A stretch of 64,000 nucleotides of DNA from Thalassorhabdus alkalitolerans (GTDB lineage Bacteria; Bacillota; Bacilli; Bacillales; Marinococcaceae): assembly GCF_042656585.1 (NCBI RefSeq), contig NZ_JBHSPG010000023.1, one strand, 5' to 3'. Below are positions 53,165 to 61,577 of the stretch, piece after piece (the stretch's first letter is position 1; every line of letters starts with the position of its first letter). Made by a program: the position numbers and the translations under genes. A model generated the notes under the pieces. That model saw only the letters and a program-made list of their open reading frames with translations. It was not told the origin of the DNA and did not search any database.

Positions 53165-55228
53165 ATGGCCGGGTTAATTGGAAAAAGAATAAACGAGCGC
53201 TATCAAATACATGCCCTTATTGGCGGCGGCGGCATGGCTCATGTTTACAAAGCAACGGACATGATTCTTGAGCGGGAAGTAGCAGTTAAAGTACTTCAGC
53301 CTCAATTTGTAAATGACGAGGAGTTCATCCGGCGCTTTCACCGTGAGGCACAGGCAGCTACGAGTCTTTTTCATCCGAATATTGTAGATATATACGATGT
53401 AGGCGAAGAAGAAGACTTATATTATATTGTGATGGAGTATATAGACGGCTCCACACTCAAAGAATATATCCAGCAGCAAGGCCCCCTGCCTGTTAACAAA
53501 GTGATCAATATTATGTCGTCTGTGTTATCAGCGATAGTACATGCCCATGCCAATCAGATTATCCACCGTGACATAAAGCCACATAACATACTTATTGATA
53601 AGCATGGAGATGCAAAAGTAACTGACTTTGGCATTGCACGGGCTGCTTCGGCAGCAACAATCACACATACAAATTCTGTCTTAGGCTCTGTTCACTATTT
53701 GTCTCCTGAACAAGCAAGAGGAGGAACAGTGACAGCCAAGTCTGACATCTATTCACTGGGTATCGTTCTGTTTGAGATGGTTACAGGAGAGGTTCCTTTT
53801 AATGGTGAATCAGCTGTTTCCATTGCCATTAAACAGCTGCAGGAGCCGCTGCCATTTGCAAAAGAACTGCGTCCTGATCTGCCCCAGAGTATTGAAAATG
53901 TGATCATTCAGGCAACAGCGAAGGATCCCTTTCACCGTTATGGGTCAGTCCAGGACATGAACGAAGATCTTTCAACTGCCCTGTGGCCTGAGCGCCAAAG
54001 TGAATCCCGTTATATAGCTCCTGCTGACGATGAAGAAGCAACAAAGGCAGTACCGGTGATAAAAGATACAACTGAAAATATGGGAGAAACAAAAGTAGCA
54101 GGGACAGAAAAAGGGCCTGCCCCTTCCGCTTCAGCGTCCAACCCTCCACCTGCACCAGCGAAAGGGAAGAAAAAGAAAAAATGGGTGCTTCCCATTGTTT
54201 TATTTTTCGTCATCCTTGCAGGTTCCTTTGCGACTGCGTTCACAGTGATCCCCGGCTGGCTTATGGTCCAGGATGTCGATGTCCCAAACCTTGAGGGGCT
54301 TACTCTTGAAGAAGCAGAAGAAGAACTCCAGGAAGCTGGGCTTACCGGAAATGTGGAGAGAGTGTATGATGAAGAGGTGGAAGAAGGCTTTGTCATTAGA
54401 CAGCGACCCCAGGCAGGATCTACCGTGAAGGTGGAAAGCCAGGTAAATGTTTTTGTCAGTCAAGGAAGAGAAATGATTGAGATGCCTGATGTTACAGGTC
54501 TTGCTCGGGAGGAAGCAGAAACTCTTCTCGAAGATTTTGAAAATGTGGAATTTTCTTCTGTGGAAACAACAGATACCCCGCTTAACGTTATTGTAGAGCA
54601 GGACCCTGTTGCAGGAGAGGAATTAATAGCCGATGAAACGAATGTTCAACTTACCTACAGTGTGCCGGCAGAAGTCTCCATTCCTAACCTAAGAGGGGAA
54701 ACAATGGAGACAATCAACAATTATTTAGAGTCAGAAGGACTTGCTGGCCGTTTTGAAGAGGAGCATTCTGACTTATATGACGAGGGCCGTGTGATTGACC
54801 ACGATCCAGGTCCCTATGAAAGAATACAAGTCGGTGATGAAATCCTTTTTATTATGTCTCTTGGGCCTGAAGAAGAAGAACAAGAAGACGCAATTGATGA
54901 AGAGGAACAGGAAGAATTACGCGAAGAAGAGGCAGTGGACGAAGAAGATTCAGAAGATAGTGAGGAAAATGAGGTAACCGAAGAAGTAGAAGCAGTCATC
55001 CCTATTGAAATGTCAGAGGAAGAGATGGAAGAAGGGGTGACCTTTGATGTAAGGCTTACGTATGAAGATGCCACCACAAGTGAGCCCGCTGTCTTTGTAG
55101 AAGAAACAATTTCAGAAAGCAGAACCTATCAAATACCTTTAATAGTTACACCTGAAGAAGAGGGAAGCTATACGTTATATATAGACGATGAAGAAATTCA
55201 ATCAAACTCATTTACTTATGGTGATTAA
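53165..55228 (+). CDS. prkC: PASTA-domain serine/threonine protein kinase PrkC
   Basis: A membrane Ser/Thr kinase that senses muropeptides and lipid II; in B. subtilis it controls spore germination and stationary-phase wall metabolism. The kinase domain (about residues 10-270) has the ATP lysine in VAVKVLQ, HRDIKPHNIL and DFGIARA. One membrane helix lies at about 340-362. Three PASTA domains follow (about 368-433, 434-502, 503-567). An unusually acidic linker of about 45 residues (568-612) then leads to a small beta-type end domain. At 687 residues it is about 40 longer than the B. subtilis protein, mainly from this linker. Confidence 0.95.
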   Translation: MAGLIGKRINERYQIHALIGGGGMAHVYKATDMILEREVAVKVLQPQFVNDEEFIRRFHREAQAATSLFHPNIVDIYDVGEEEDLYYIVMEYIDGSTLKEYIQQQGPLPVNKVINIMSSVLSAIVHAHANQIIHRDIKPHNILIDKHGDAKVTDFGIARAASAATITHTNSVLGSVHYLSPEQARGGTVTAKSDIYSLGIVLFEMVTGEVPFNGESAVSIAIKQLQEPLPFAKELRPDLPQSIENVIIQATAKDPFHRYGSVQDMNEDLSTALWPERQSESRYIAPADDEEATKAVPVIKDTTENMGETKVAGTEKGPAPSASASNPPPAPAKGKKKKKWVLPIVLFFVILAGSFATAFTVIPGWLMVQDVDVPNLEGLTLEEAEEELQEAGLTGNVERVYDEEVEEGFVIRQRPQAGSTVKVESQVNVFVSQGREMIEMPDVTGLAREEAETLLEDFENVEFSSVETTDTPLNVIVEQDPVAGEELIADETNVQLTYSVPAEVSIPNLRGETMETINNYLESEGLAGRFEEEHSDLYDEGRVIDHDPGPYERIQVGDEILFIMSLGPEEEEQEDAIDEEEQEELREEEAVDEEDSEDSEENEVTEEVEAVIPIEMSEEEMEEGVTFDVRLTYEDATTSEPAVFVEETISESRTYQIPLIVTPEEEGSYTLYIDDEEIQSNSFTYGD

Positions 55229-55241
55229 TAAAGGAGGAGTT

Positions 55242-56123
55242 ATGGCGGAAGGCAGGATTATAAAAGCACTCAGCGGGTTTTACTATGTGAGCGGCCCGGA
55301 AGGTACAGTCCAATGTAAAGGCCGTGGGGTCTTTAGAAATAAAAAAATAAAGCCCCTTGTAGGAGACCAGGTTGTCTACAAAGCTGATAACTACAAAGAG
55401 GGCACGGTTACCGAGGTTAAGAAGAGGAAAAATGAATTAATCAGGCCTCCTATAGCAAATGTAGATCAGGCACTTTTGGTTTTTTCAGCGGTTGAGCCTG
55501 CTTTTTCCCCTCTGCTGCTCGACAGGTTTTTAGTACATGTGGAAGAAAGTGATATTGATCCTTTAATTGTTGTGACCAAAGAAGATTTGGCCAGTGAGGA
55601 AGTGATGAAAGAGGTCGCCCGTTATAAAGCAATTTATCAAAAACTCGGTTATCCCTTTTACGTTGTTTCCAATACGTCAAACAAGGGTCTAGAGGAAGCG
55701 GCTTTGCATTTCAAAGATAGAATCACTGTAATAGCAGGCCAATCGGGGGTAGGTAAATCCTCCTTCCTTAATGCATTGGTCCCAGAGCTTAACCTTGAAA
55801 CAGGAGCCATTTCCACCCATCTTGGGAGGGGGAAGCATACAACCCGCCATGTGGAACTGATCTCCCTTTATGAGGGGCTGGTCGCAGATACACCGGGATT
55901 TAGCTCCCTCGATTTTCAGGAAATGGATGAAAGCGAGCTGAGCCTTTATTTTCCCGAAATGAGAGAACGCCTTCCAGATTGTAAATTTCGTGGATGTACT
56001 CATCGCAAGGAACCTGGCTGTGCTGTAAAAGAAGCATTGGAGCAAGGGGAAATCAGTGAATCAAGATATAACCATTACTTGCAGTTTTATCAAGAATTAA
56101 GCGAACAACAACGGAGGTACTAA
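55242..56123 (+). CDS. rsgA: Small ribosomal subunit biogenesis GTPase RsgA
   Basis: RsgA (YloQ) is a circularly permuted GTPase that checks maturation of the 30S subunit. An N-terminal OB-fold (GRIIKALSGFYYV) precedes the G domain. G4-like VVTKEDL comes first, then the P-loop GQSGVGKSSFLNAL and DTPGFSSL. A C-terminal zinc knuckle with CKFRGCTH and EPGC follows. ATG 55242 lies behind AAGGAGGAG (293 residues); sequence from 55188 in frame overlaps prkC. B. subtilis has the same prkC-rsgA-rpe order. Confidence 0.95.
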   Translation: MAEGRIIKALSGFYYVSGPEGTVQCKGRGVFRNKKIKPLVGDQVVYKADNYKEGTVTEVKKRKNELIRPPIANVDQALLVFSAVEPAFSPLLLDRFLVHVEESDIDPLIVVTKEDLASEEVMKEVARYKAIYQKLGYPFYVVSNTSNKGLEEAALHFKDRITVIAGQSGVGKSSFLNALVPELNLETGAISTHLGRGKHTTRHVELISLYEGLVADTPGFSSLDFQEMDESELSLYFPEMRERLPDCKFRGCTHRKEPGCAVKEALEQGEISESRYNHYLQFYQELSEQQRRY

Positions 56124-56126
56124 CCA

Positions 56127-56771
56127 ATGACGAAAATTTCTCCATCCATTTTATCAGCAGATTTTGCTTCTTTAAAAGAAGACATTATTGAGGTGGATAA
56201 AGGGGGGGCAGACTACATTCATATTGATGTAATGGATGGTCATTTTGTTCCAAACATTACGATAGGTCCAATGATTGTGGAAGCTGTCCGCCCGCACACT
56301 GATCTTCCTTTAGACGTCCATCTTATGATTGCCGACCCTGATAAATATGTAGATGACTTTGTAAAAGCAGGAGCAGATATTTTATCTGTCCATGCGGAAG
56401 CGTGCACGCACCTTCACAGGACCATTCATGCGATAAAAGAAAAAGGAGTGAAGGCAGGAGTGGTCCTGAACCCTGCCACACCAGTAGAAGTCATTAAACA
56501 TGTGGTAGAGGACGTAGATCTCGTTCTCTTAATGACAGTGAACCCAGGGTTTGGAGGCCAGTCTTTTATTCACAGTGTCCTCCCGAAAATCAGAGAGGTT
56601 AGAAAAATGACAGAGCAGGTAGATCATTCTGTTGAGATTGAAGTAGACGGCGGGGTAAATAAAGAGACTGCCAGGCTTTGCCGAGAAGCAGGAGCGAACG
56701 TATTAGTAGCCGGTTCTGCGATTTATAAGGAGGAAGATCGTAAGGCTGCCATCGCAGCTATTCGAGGATAG
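56127..56771 (+). CDS. rpe: Ribulose-phosphate 3-epimerase
   Basis: Interconverts ribulose 5-phosphate and xylulose 5-phosphate in the pentose phosphate pathway. The 214-residue barrel has ISPSILSADFASL at the start and the metal/catalytic HIDVMDGHFVPNITIGP. VHLMIADPD, MTVNPGFGGQSF and EVDGGVNKET are also present. ACGGAGG precedes the ATG by nine bases; three bases separate it from rsgA. B. subtilis has thiN after it; here a hairpin and an unknown ORF follow. Confidence 0.96.
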   Translation: MTKISPSILSADFASLKEDIIEVDKGGADYIHIDVMDGHFVPNITIGPMIVEAVRPHTDLPLDVHLMIADPDKYVDDFVKAGADILSVHAEACTHLHRTIHAIKEKGVKAGVVLNPATPVEVIKHVVEDVDLVLLMTVNPGFGGQSFIHSVLPKIREVRKMTEQVDHSVEIEVDGGVNKETARLCREAGANVLVAGSAIYKEEDRKAAIAAIRG

Positions 56772-56800
56772 AGACAAAAAAAGAAGCAGGAAAGTGATGA

Positions 56801-56848
56801 AAGAGGGTGTATCAAGAGCGAGACTTTTGGTACGCCCTCTTATTATTT
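56801..56848 (+). terminator. Probable terminator after rpe
   Basis: An 11-bp stem (56801-56811 with 56831-56841, one G-T) followed by ATTATTT. The tail is poor in uninterrupted T. Confidence 0.6.
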
Positions 56849-57089
56849 GTCTCCTGTAAATCACTCCAATAAAGAGGCTGAGTTCACGGTATTATTTGCA
56901 AATCAAAAGCTTTCGCTGCCTGTAAAAGGCTTATCCTTTGCAAGGGAAATAGGGATTAAAAAGTATTGGGGCCAAGGGTTTGAAGAGCTTATGCCTTCTC
57001 GTCTGTCGGAAAAAAAGATGTACTTTTTCAAGGGGGCTGAATATACATATAAAAGAATCTCTCTTGAGGACTTATTCTCATCTTTATGA
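56847..57089 (+). CDS. Unrecognised 80-codon ORF between rpe and spoVM
   Basis: The frame has only a TTG start (56847), which sits in the tail of the hairpin and has no ribosome site. It is the same frame as rpe and stays open from the rpe stop, so it could also be a remnant. The protein is mixed alpha/beta-like with no membrane segment (for example LSLPVKGLSFAREIG, MYFFKGAEYTYKR). I see no similarity to ThiN, which occupies this place in B. subtilis. It may be a small real gene, a decayed fragment or chance. Confidence 0.3.
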   Translation: MSPVNHSNKEAEFTVLFANQKLSLPVKGLSFAREIGIKKYWGQGFEELMPSRLSEKKMYFFKGAEYTYKRISLEDLFSSL

Positions 57090-57126
57090 TGACGGCCATT
57101 CAGGTTCAGAGGAGGAGTGACTAATA

Positions 57127-57207
57127 ATGAAGTTTTACACAATTAAATTGCCAAAGTTTTTGGGCGGAGTAGTGAAGGCCGTACTCAATTCATTAAAAAA
57201 GGGGTAA
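57127..57207 (+). CDS. spoVM: Stage V sporulation protein M (26 residues)
   Basis: SpoVM is a tiny amphipathic helix that marks the convex surface of the forespore membrane and anchors the coat ATPase SpoIVA. The translated peptide begins MKFYTIKLPKFLGGVVKAV and ends LKKG. The first 14 residues match the B. subtilis protein, including proline 9, which is needed for correct localisation. GGAGGAG lies 10 to 16 bases before the ATG. It is too short for routine gene callers and easily missed. A terminator follows at 57252. Confidence 0.96.
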   Translation: MKFYTIKLPKFLGGVVKAVLNSLKKG

Positions 57208-57251
57208 AGGAGTAAGAGAGAAAAGAAGCATTCACTCTTTTAAATCCATGT

Positions 57252-57284
57252 AAAAAAGCACCTGCGTAAATGAGGTGCTTTTTT
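57252..57284. terminator. Bidirectional terminator between spoVM and rpmB
   Basis: A 12-bp stem (57252-57263 with 57273-57284) with A runs on one side and T runs on the other, so it can serve spoVM on the plus strand and rpmB on the minus strand. A second hairpin (AAGCTTG/CAAGCTT, 57349-57367) lies closer to rpmB. Confidence 0.85.
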
Positions 57285-57374
57285 ACATGAGAGCAGAACG
57301 CTCTCCTTCATTCATGTTTCATCCATTGCGTTTATCCTGTAAACGAGAAAGCTTGCAAAACAAGCTTGTTTTCA

Positions 57375-57563
57375 TTAAACGCGAGTTACTTTGCCGGATT
57401 TCAAAGCGCGAGCAGAAACGTAAACACGCTTAGGTTTACCATCAACCAAAATGCGTACTTTTTGAACGTTAGCTCCCCAACGACGCTTTGTGGCATTGTT
57501 TGCATGAGAACGGTTGTGACCAGATTTTGGTCCCTTGCCCGTCACGTAGCATTTACGAGCCAT
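57375..57563 (-). CDS. rpmB: Large ribosomal subunit protein bL28
   Basis: Ribosomal protein L28, 62 residues, very basic, with the family opening ARKCYVTGKGPKSGHNRSHA and the end RVYVSARALKSGKVTRV. The start is placed at the ATG whose reverse-strand upstream sequence is GGAGGTG. The frame opens further upstream, but that part is not family-like. Only one cysteine is present, so this is the zinc-free form. As in B. subtilis it is transcribed opposite to its neighbours. Confidence 0.96.
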   Translation of the reverse strand: MARKCYVTGKGPKSGHNRSHANNATKRRWGANVQKVRILVDGKPKRVYVSARALKSGKVTRV

Positions 57564-57611
57564 GACGTGCACCTCCTTGTACTTACCACTGTCTAACAAT
57601 CATACTTGATT

Positions 57612-57640
57612 ATCTTAGCACATGCATGACTTCTATGCAA
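57612..57640 (-). promoter_or_regulatory. Possible rpmB promoter (minus strand)
   Basis: On the minus strand TTGCAT, a 17-base spacer and TAAGAT, about 48 bases before the start. Both hexamers are imperfect. Confidence 0.35.
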
Positions 57641-57787
57641 TAAGGAAGATTTCTTTTTTCAAGGAAATATACTTGACAGCCATTTATTTGGAAAACCCCT
57701 TGGCAGCAGGAATTTTCTTTTAAAAAATGGTGGAGTATAGTAAAATAGCCGTAGCTGAAAAACTGAGACTGCTTTAGGAGGATGGAT

Positions 57788-58150
57788 ATGACTATTGAAA
57801 TGAATTCACAGCTAGGTTCTATAGACGTTTCCAAAGAGGTAGTGGCAACAATTGCAGGAGGTGCTGCTATTGATTGTTACGGTATCGTTGGTATGGCATC
57901 TCAAAAACAGTTAAAAGATGGGTTCTCAGACCTCATCAAGAAGGAGAATTTTTCCCGTGGGGTAGTGATTCGAGAGGATGAAGAGGATATCCATATAGAC
58001 ATGTATATTATTGTCAGCTATGGAACGAAAATTTCTGAGGTAGCCTATAATGTACAAACAAAAGTGAAGTACCAGCTTGAACAAATGCTTGGATTAACTG
58101 TTGACTCTGTAAATGTTTACGTTCAAGGAGTCCGGGTAACTAATCCATAG
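57788..58150 (+). CDS. yloU: Asp23/Gls24 family protein YloU
   Basis: Asp23/Gls24-family proteins are small cytoplasmic or membrane-associated proteins linked to envelope stress; the exact function is unknown. The 120-residue protein has the family core IDVSKEVVATIAGGAAIDCYGIVGMAS and the C-terminal VDSVNVYVQGVRV. ATG 57788 is chosen because AGGAGG lies six bases upstream; ATG 57782 is too close to it. It precedes fakA by 25 bases, a pairing seen widely in Firmicutes. Confidence 0.92.
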   Translation: MTIEMNSQLGSIDVSKEVVATIAGGAAIDCYGIVGMASQKQLKDGFSDLIKKENFSRGVVIREDEEDIHIDMYIIVSYGTKISEVAYNVQTKVKYQLEQMLGLTVDSVNVYVQGVRVTNP

Positions 58151-58175
58151 CAGGAGAACGTAAGGAGGAACTGTT

Positions 58176-59876
58176 GTGACAGCAAGATCAATAGACGGAA
58201 AGAAGCTTGGAGAGATGTTTATCCACGGTGCTTCTTTATTAGGACAAAACGTTAAAGAAGTTGACGCACTTAACGTTTTTCCTGTTCCAGATGGAGACAC
58301 TGGCACCAATATGAATTTAACGATTACTTCCGGCGTAAAGGAGGTAAAGCAATCTCCCGGGGAAGCTGCCAGTGAAGTTGCAAAGGCATTTTCCAAAGGC
58401 TTGTTAATGGGAGCAAGAGGAAACTCAGGGGTCATACTATCCCAGCTTTTCCGTGGCTTTGCTAAAGGTTTGGAGGGCCAGCAGGAAGTAGATGGCCCTG
58501 TGCTGGCAAAGGCGTTTGAAACCGGTGTTGAAACAGCATATAAAGCTGTAATGAAGCCTGTAGAAGGAACTATTCTTACTGTGGCAAAAGATGCAGCAAA
58601 ATCTGCAAAGAAGTCTGCAAAGAAAAAACAATCTGTCCATGATGTGCTTGTAGATGTGATTAAGGAAGCCAATGCTTCTTTACAGCGGACCCCTGAACTT
58701 CTTCCTGTGTTAAAGGAAGTAGGGGTGGTTGATTCAGGTGGACAGGGATTAGTCTATATTTATGAAGGAATGCTCGCCAATCTGGAAGGGAAATCAGTTC
58801 CAGCCGAAAGAGTGAACCAACCTGCTATGGACGAGCTCGTTAAAGTGGAACATCATCAGAGTGCTCAATCTCATATGAACACGGAAGATATAGAGTTTGG
58901 GTATTGTACAGAAGTTATGGTGAGGTTTGAAGAAGAGAAATTAGAGCAGCATCCGTTTGATGAGACAGATTTCCGGGAAGAGTTAAGCCGTCACGGTGAT
59001 TCTCTGCTTGTAGTAAGCGACGAGGATTTAGTAAAAGTACATATTCATGCAGAACACCCTGGAGAAGTGCTTTCTTTAGCTCAGAAACATGGTTCATTGG
59101 TAAACATTAAGATTGAAAACATGAGAGAGCAGCATACGTCCCTTCTTCATGAACAGGAAGAACCTCACGTGGCTGCGGAAGAAGGAAAGAAAGCGGAGCC
59201 GTCTCAAGAGACAGAAACTGCGGAATATGGGGTTGTCACGGTTTCAATGGGCGAGGGAATTGCAAACCTTTTCAAAGGATTGGGAGCAGATGTAGTGATT
59301 CCTGGGGGGCAGACGATGAATCCCAGTACAGAAGATATCGTAAAAGCCATTGAGCAAACAAATGCGGAAAACATTTTCGTCCTTCCCAATAACGGAAATA
59401 TTGTCATGGCTGCAGAGCAGGCTGCTGAAGTCAGCGAAAAAAATGTCATTTGCATACCGACAAAATCAGTACCTCAGGGATTAAGTTCCTTGTTTGTATT
59501 TAACAGCGAGCTTTCACCGGAAGAAAATAAGGAAGCAATGACTGAGGCGCTTGGTGAAGTAACTACAGGGCAGGTTACGTATGCAGTAAGGGATACGACA
59601 ATTGATGGGAAAGAAATCAGCGAAGGAGATTTTATGGGAATCGCTGAAAAGAAAATCGTTTCATCTGGCTCTTCTATTGCCGAGGTAACGAAGTCACTGT
59701 TAAAGGAAATTATTGATGAGGACGCAGAGATTGTGACATTGATTCAAGGTGAAGGTGCCAATGAGGAAATTACGGAACAACTCACGACGTTCATCGAAGC
59801 AAATTATGATGAAGTGGAAGTAGAAGTCCATAATGGGGAGCAGCCGCTTTATTCTTATATCATTGCAGTAGAATAA
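58176..59876 (+). CDS. fakA: Fatty acid kinase catalytic subunit FakA (YloV)
   Basis: FakA phosphorylates fatty acids held by a FakB (DegV-family) carrier, feeding them into phospholipid synthesis. The 566-residue protein has an N-terminal DhaL-type kinase domain with DALNVFPVPDGDTGTNMNLT (nucleotide and metal aspartates) and GARGNSGVILSQLFRG. A middle domain (FGYCTEVMVRF) and a C-terminal domain that resembles DegV follow. GTG 58176 has TAAGGAGG nine bases upstream. The next gene encodes a DegV-family protein, a likely FakB partner. Confidence 0.93.
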   Translation: MTARSIDGKKLGEMFIHGASLLGQNVKEVDALNVFPVPDGDTGTNMNLTITSGVKEVKQSPGEAASEVAKAFSKGLLMGARGNSGVILSQLFRGFAKGLEGQQEVDGPVLAKAFETGVETAYKAVMKPVEGTILTVAKDAAKSAKKSAKKKQSVHDVLVDVIKEANASLQRTPELLPVLKEVGVVDSGGQGLVYIYEGMLANLEGKSVPAERVNQPAMDELVKVEHHQSAQSHMNTEDIEFGYCTEVMVRFEEEKLEQHPFDETDFREELSRHGDSLLVVSDEDLVKVHIHAEHPGEVLSLAQKHGSLVNIKIENMREQHTSLLHEQEEPHVAAEEGKKAEPSQETETAEYGVVTVSMGEGIANLFKGLGADVVIPGGQTMNPSTEDIVKAIEQTNAENIFVLPNNGNIVMAAEQAAEVSEKNVICIPTKSVPQGLSSLFVFNSELSPEENKEAMTEALGEVTTGQVTYAVRDTTIDGKEISEGDFMGIAEKKIVSSGSSIAEVTKSLLKEIIDEDAEIVTLIQGEGANEEITEQLTTFIEANYDEVEVEVHNGEQPLYSYIIAVE

Positions 59877-59910
59877 GCCCCATCAAAACAGGTACAGAAA
59901 GGGGTCCTTT

Positions 59911-60774
59911 ATGTCACAAATACAAATTGTAACCGATAGTACTGCAGATATACCCGAGCACCTTACGAAAGAGCTTGGTATTACCGTCATTCCTTTAAAA
60001 GTTACGTTTGACCAAAAAGAAACCTATCGTGACGGAGAAAATTTATCTCCAGAACAGTTTTATGAGAAGCTGCCGCAGTATGAATCTGTGCCCACCACTT
60101 CTCAGCCGACACCTTATGAGTTTGAAACCGTATTTGAACGTCTAAGAGAAAGAAATGGAGAGGAAACACAGGTCTTTTCTATCCACCTTTCTTCCCAGAT
60201 GAGCGGAACTTATCAGGCAGCGACAATTGCAGCAGGTGAAGTTGCCGAGAAGATAGAAGTGGAAGTAGTAGATTCGAAAAAAGCTTCTTATTCCCTCGGG
60301 ATCATTGTAGTCATGCTGGCTCAGTATGCCAGGGAAGGTCACAGTTTCGAGGAGTGTAAAAAGAAGCTGGACGAGCTTCTTGAAGATACGAACGTATACT
60401 TCATGGTGGATACTCTTCAATATCTTCAAAAAAACGGACGTATTGGAAAAGCTTCTGCCTTAATCGGCTCATTGCTTAAAATGAAGCCGATCTTGAGTGT
60501 GAATGAAGAAGGGCAAGTATACCCATATGATAAAGCCAGAGGAAAAAAGAAAGCTGTAGCGAAGATCCTTTCTGCCATAGAAGAAGGGTATAAGAATACG
60601 CCTGTTCATATTGGAATTTCTCATGCTGTAGCTGAAGAAACAGCAAAAGAAATAGCTGTGCAAATTCAGGAAAAATTCGATGTGAAAAGTGAAGTCATTA
60701 CAAAAATTGGAGCCGTCATTGGTTCTCACGTCGGGCCGGGCACTGTATCTATAGCTGTAACAAAGGCTGAGTAA
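59911..60774 (+). CDS. DegV-family protein, probable fatty-acid-binding FakB subunit
   Basis: DegV proteins bind one fatty acid in a deep pocket and present it to FakA. The 287-residue protein starts IQIVTDSTADIPEHL, with the phosphate-site serine/threonine. It has the SSQMSGTYQAA loop and VDTLQYLQKNGRIGKA in the middle, and ends with IGSHVGPGTV. AAAGGGG precedes ATG 59911. It sits 34 bases after fakA and ahead of a strong terminator. It is not at this position in B. subtilis; which lipids it prefers cannot be read from sequence. Confidence 0.9.
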   Translation: MSQIQIVTDSTADIPEHLTKELGITVIPLKVTFDQKETYRDGENLSPEQFYEKLPQYESVPTTSQPTPYEFETVFERLRERNGEETQVFSIHLSSQMSGTYQAATIAAGEVAEKIEVEVVDSKKASYSLGIIVVMLAQYAREGHSFEECKKKLDELLEDTNVYFMVDTLQYLQKNGRIGKASALIGSLLKMKPILSVNEEGQVYPYDKARGKKKAVAKILSAIEEGYKNTPVHIGISHAVAEETAKEIAVQIQEKFDVKSEVITKIGAVIGSHVGPGTVSIAVTKAE

Positions 60775-60780
60775 TATGTA

Positions 60781-60816
60781 TATTCCTACCTGAATCTCAG
60801 GTAGGAATATTTTTTA
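60781..60816 (+). terminator. Terminator after the degV gene
   Basis: A perfect 12-bp stem (60781-60792 with 60798-60809) followed by six T. Confidence 0.92.
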
Positions 60817-60901
60817 TCCCGCTTAGGCCAGAAGGAAGAACAACGGGTGTAATGGAATTAGTAAATTGCTGAATGCAGGGAAAAGAAAAGGGGGGCATAA
60901 A

Positions 60902-61564
60902 GTGAAGTATAGAAGCGTCTTTGATATTATTGGACCTGTAATGATTGGTCCGTCGAGTTCTCACACAGCCGGAGCTGCAAGAATTGGCAGAATGGCTAGA
61001 ACCCTGTTTGGCAGCACGCCTGAACAAGCAGATATATTTTTTTATGGATCGTTTGCCAGAACCTATAAAGGCCACGGGACGGATGTGGCTGTCGTAGGCG
61101 GCGTGCTTGACTTTGATACCTTTGATGAAAGGCTTCCCCAATCATTGACTCTGGCAAAAGAGCAAGGAGTTACTGTTCGTTTTTTTGTGGAAGAAACCAT
61201 CACAGATCATCCCAATACTGTAAGAATTCGTTTAGCTGCGAAGGAGAAAGAAATTGAACTCGTGGGCATTTCCATAGGAGGCGGCAAAGTGGAAATTACA
61301 GAATTAAATGGCTTTGAGCTTCGCCTTTCTGGTACACAGCCAGCCATTCTTGTCATTCATAAGGACCATTTTGGAGTGATTGCAAACGTTTCGGAAAAGC
61401 TGGCAAAAGAAAAGATCAATATTGGGCATATGGAAGTCTCCCGTAAAGAAAAAGGCGAACAAGCACTTATGGTGCTGGAGGTAGATCAGGATATTACACC
61501 GTCTTTACTAAGTAAAATAGAAAAGATCACGTATGTCACACAAGTATCCAAAATACATGACTAA
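60902..61564 (+). CDS. sdaAB: L-serine dehydratase, beta subunit
   Basis: With SdaAA it converts L-serine to pyruvate and ammonia using a [4Fe-4S] cluster. The 220-residue beta subunit has the KYRSVFDIIGPVMIGPSSSH opening, GSFARTYKGHGTDVAVVGG, and a C-terminal ACT domain (ILVIHKDHFGVIANVSEKL) that should bind serine. GTG 60902 gives this family start, and AAAAGGGGGG lies upstream. In-frame sequence from 60866 is not conserved. It is 13 bases ahead of sdaAA. Confidence 0.95.
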   Translation: MKYRSVFDIIGPVMIGPSSSHTAGAARIGRMARTLFGSTPEQADIFFYGSFARTYKGHGTDVAVVGGVLDFDTFDERLPQSLTLAKEQGVTVRFFVEETITDHPNTVRIRLAAKEKEIELVGISIGGGKVEITELNGFELRLSGTQPAILVIHKDHFGVIANVSEKLAKEKINIGHMEVSRKEKGEQALMVLEVDQDITPSLLSKIEKITYVTQVSKIHD

Positions 61565-61577
61565 AAGGGGTGAGAGG

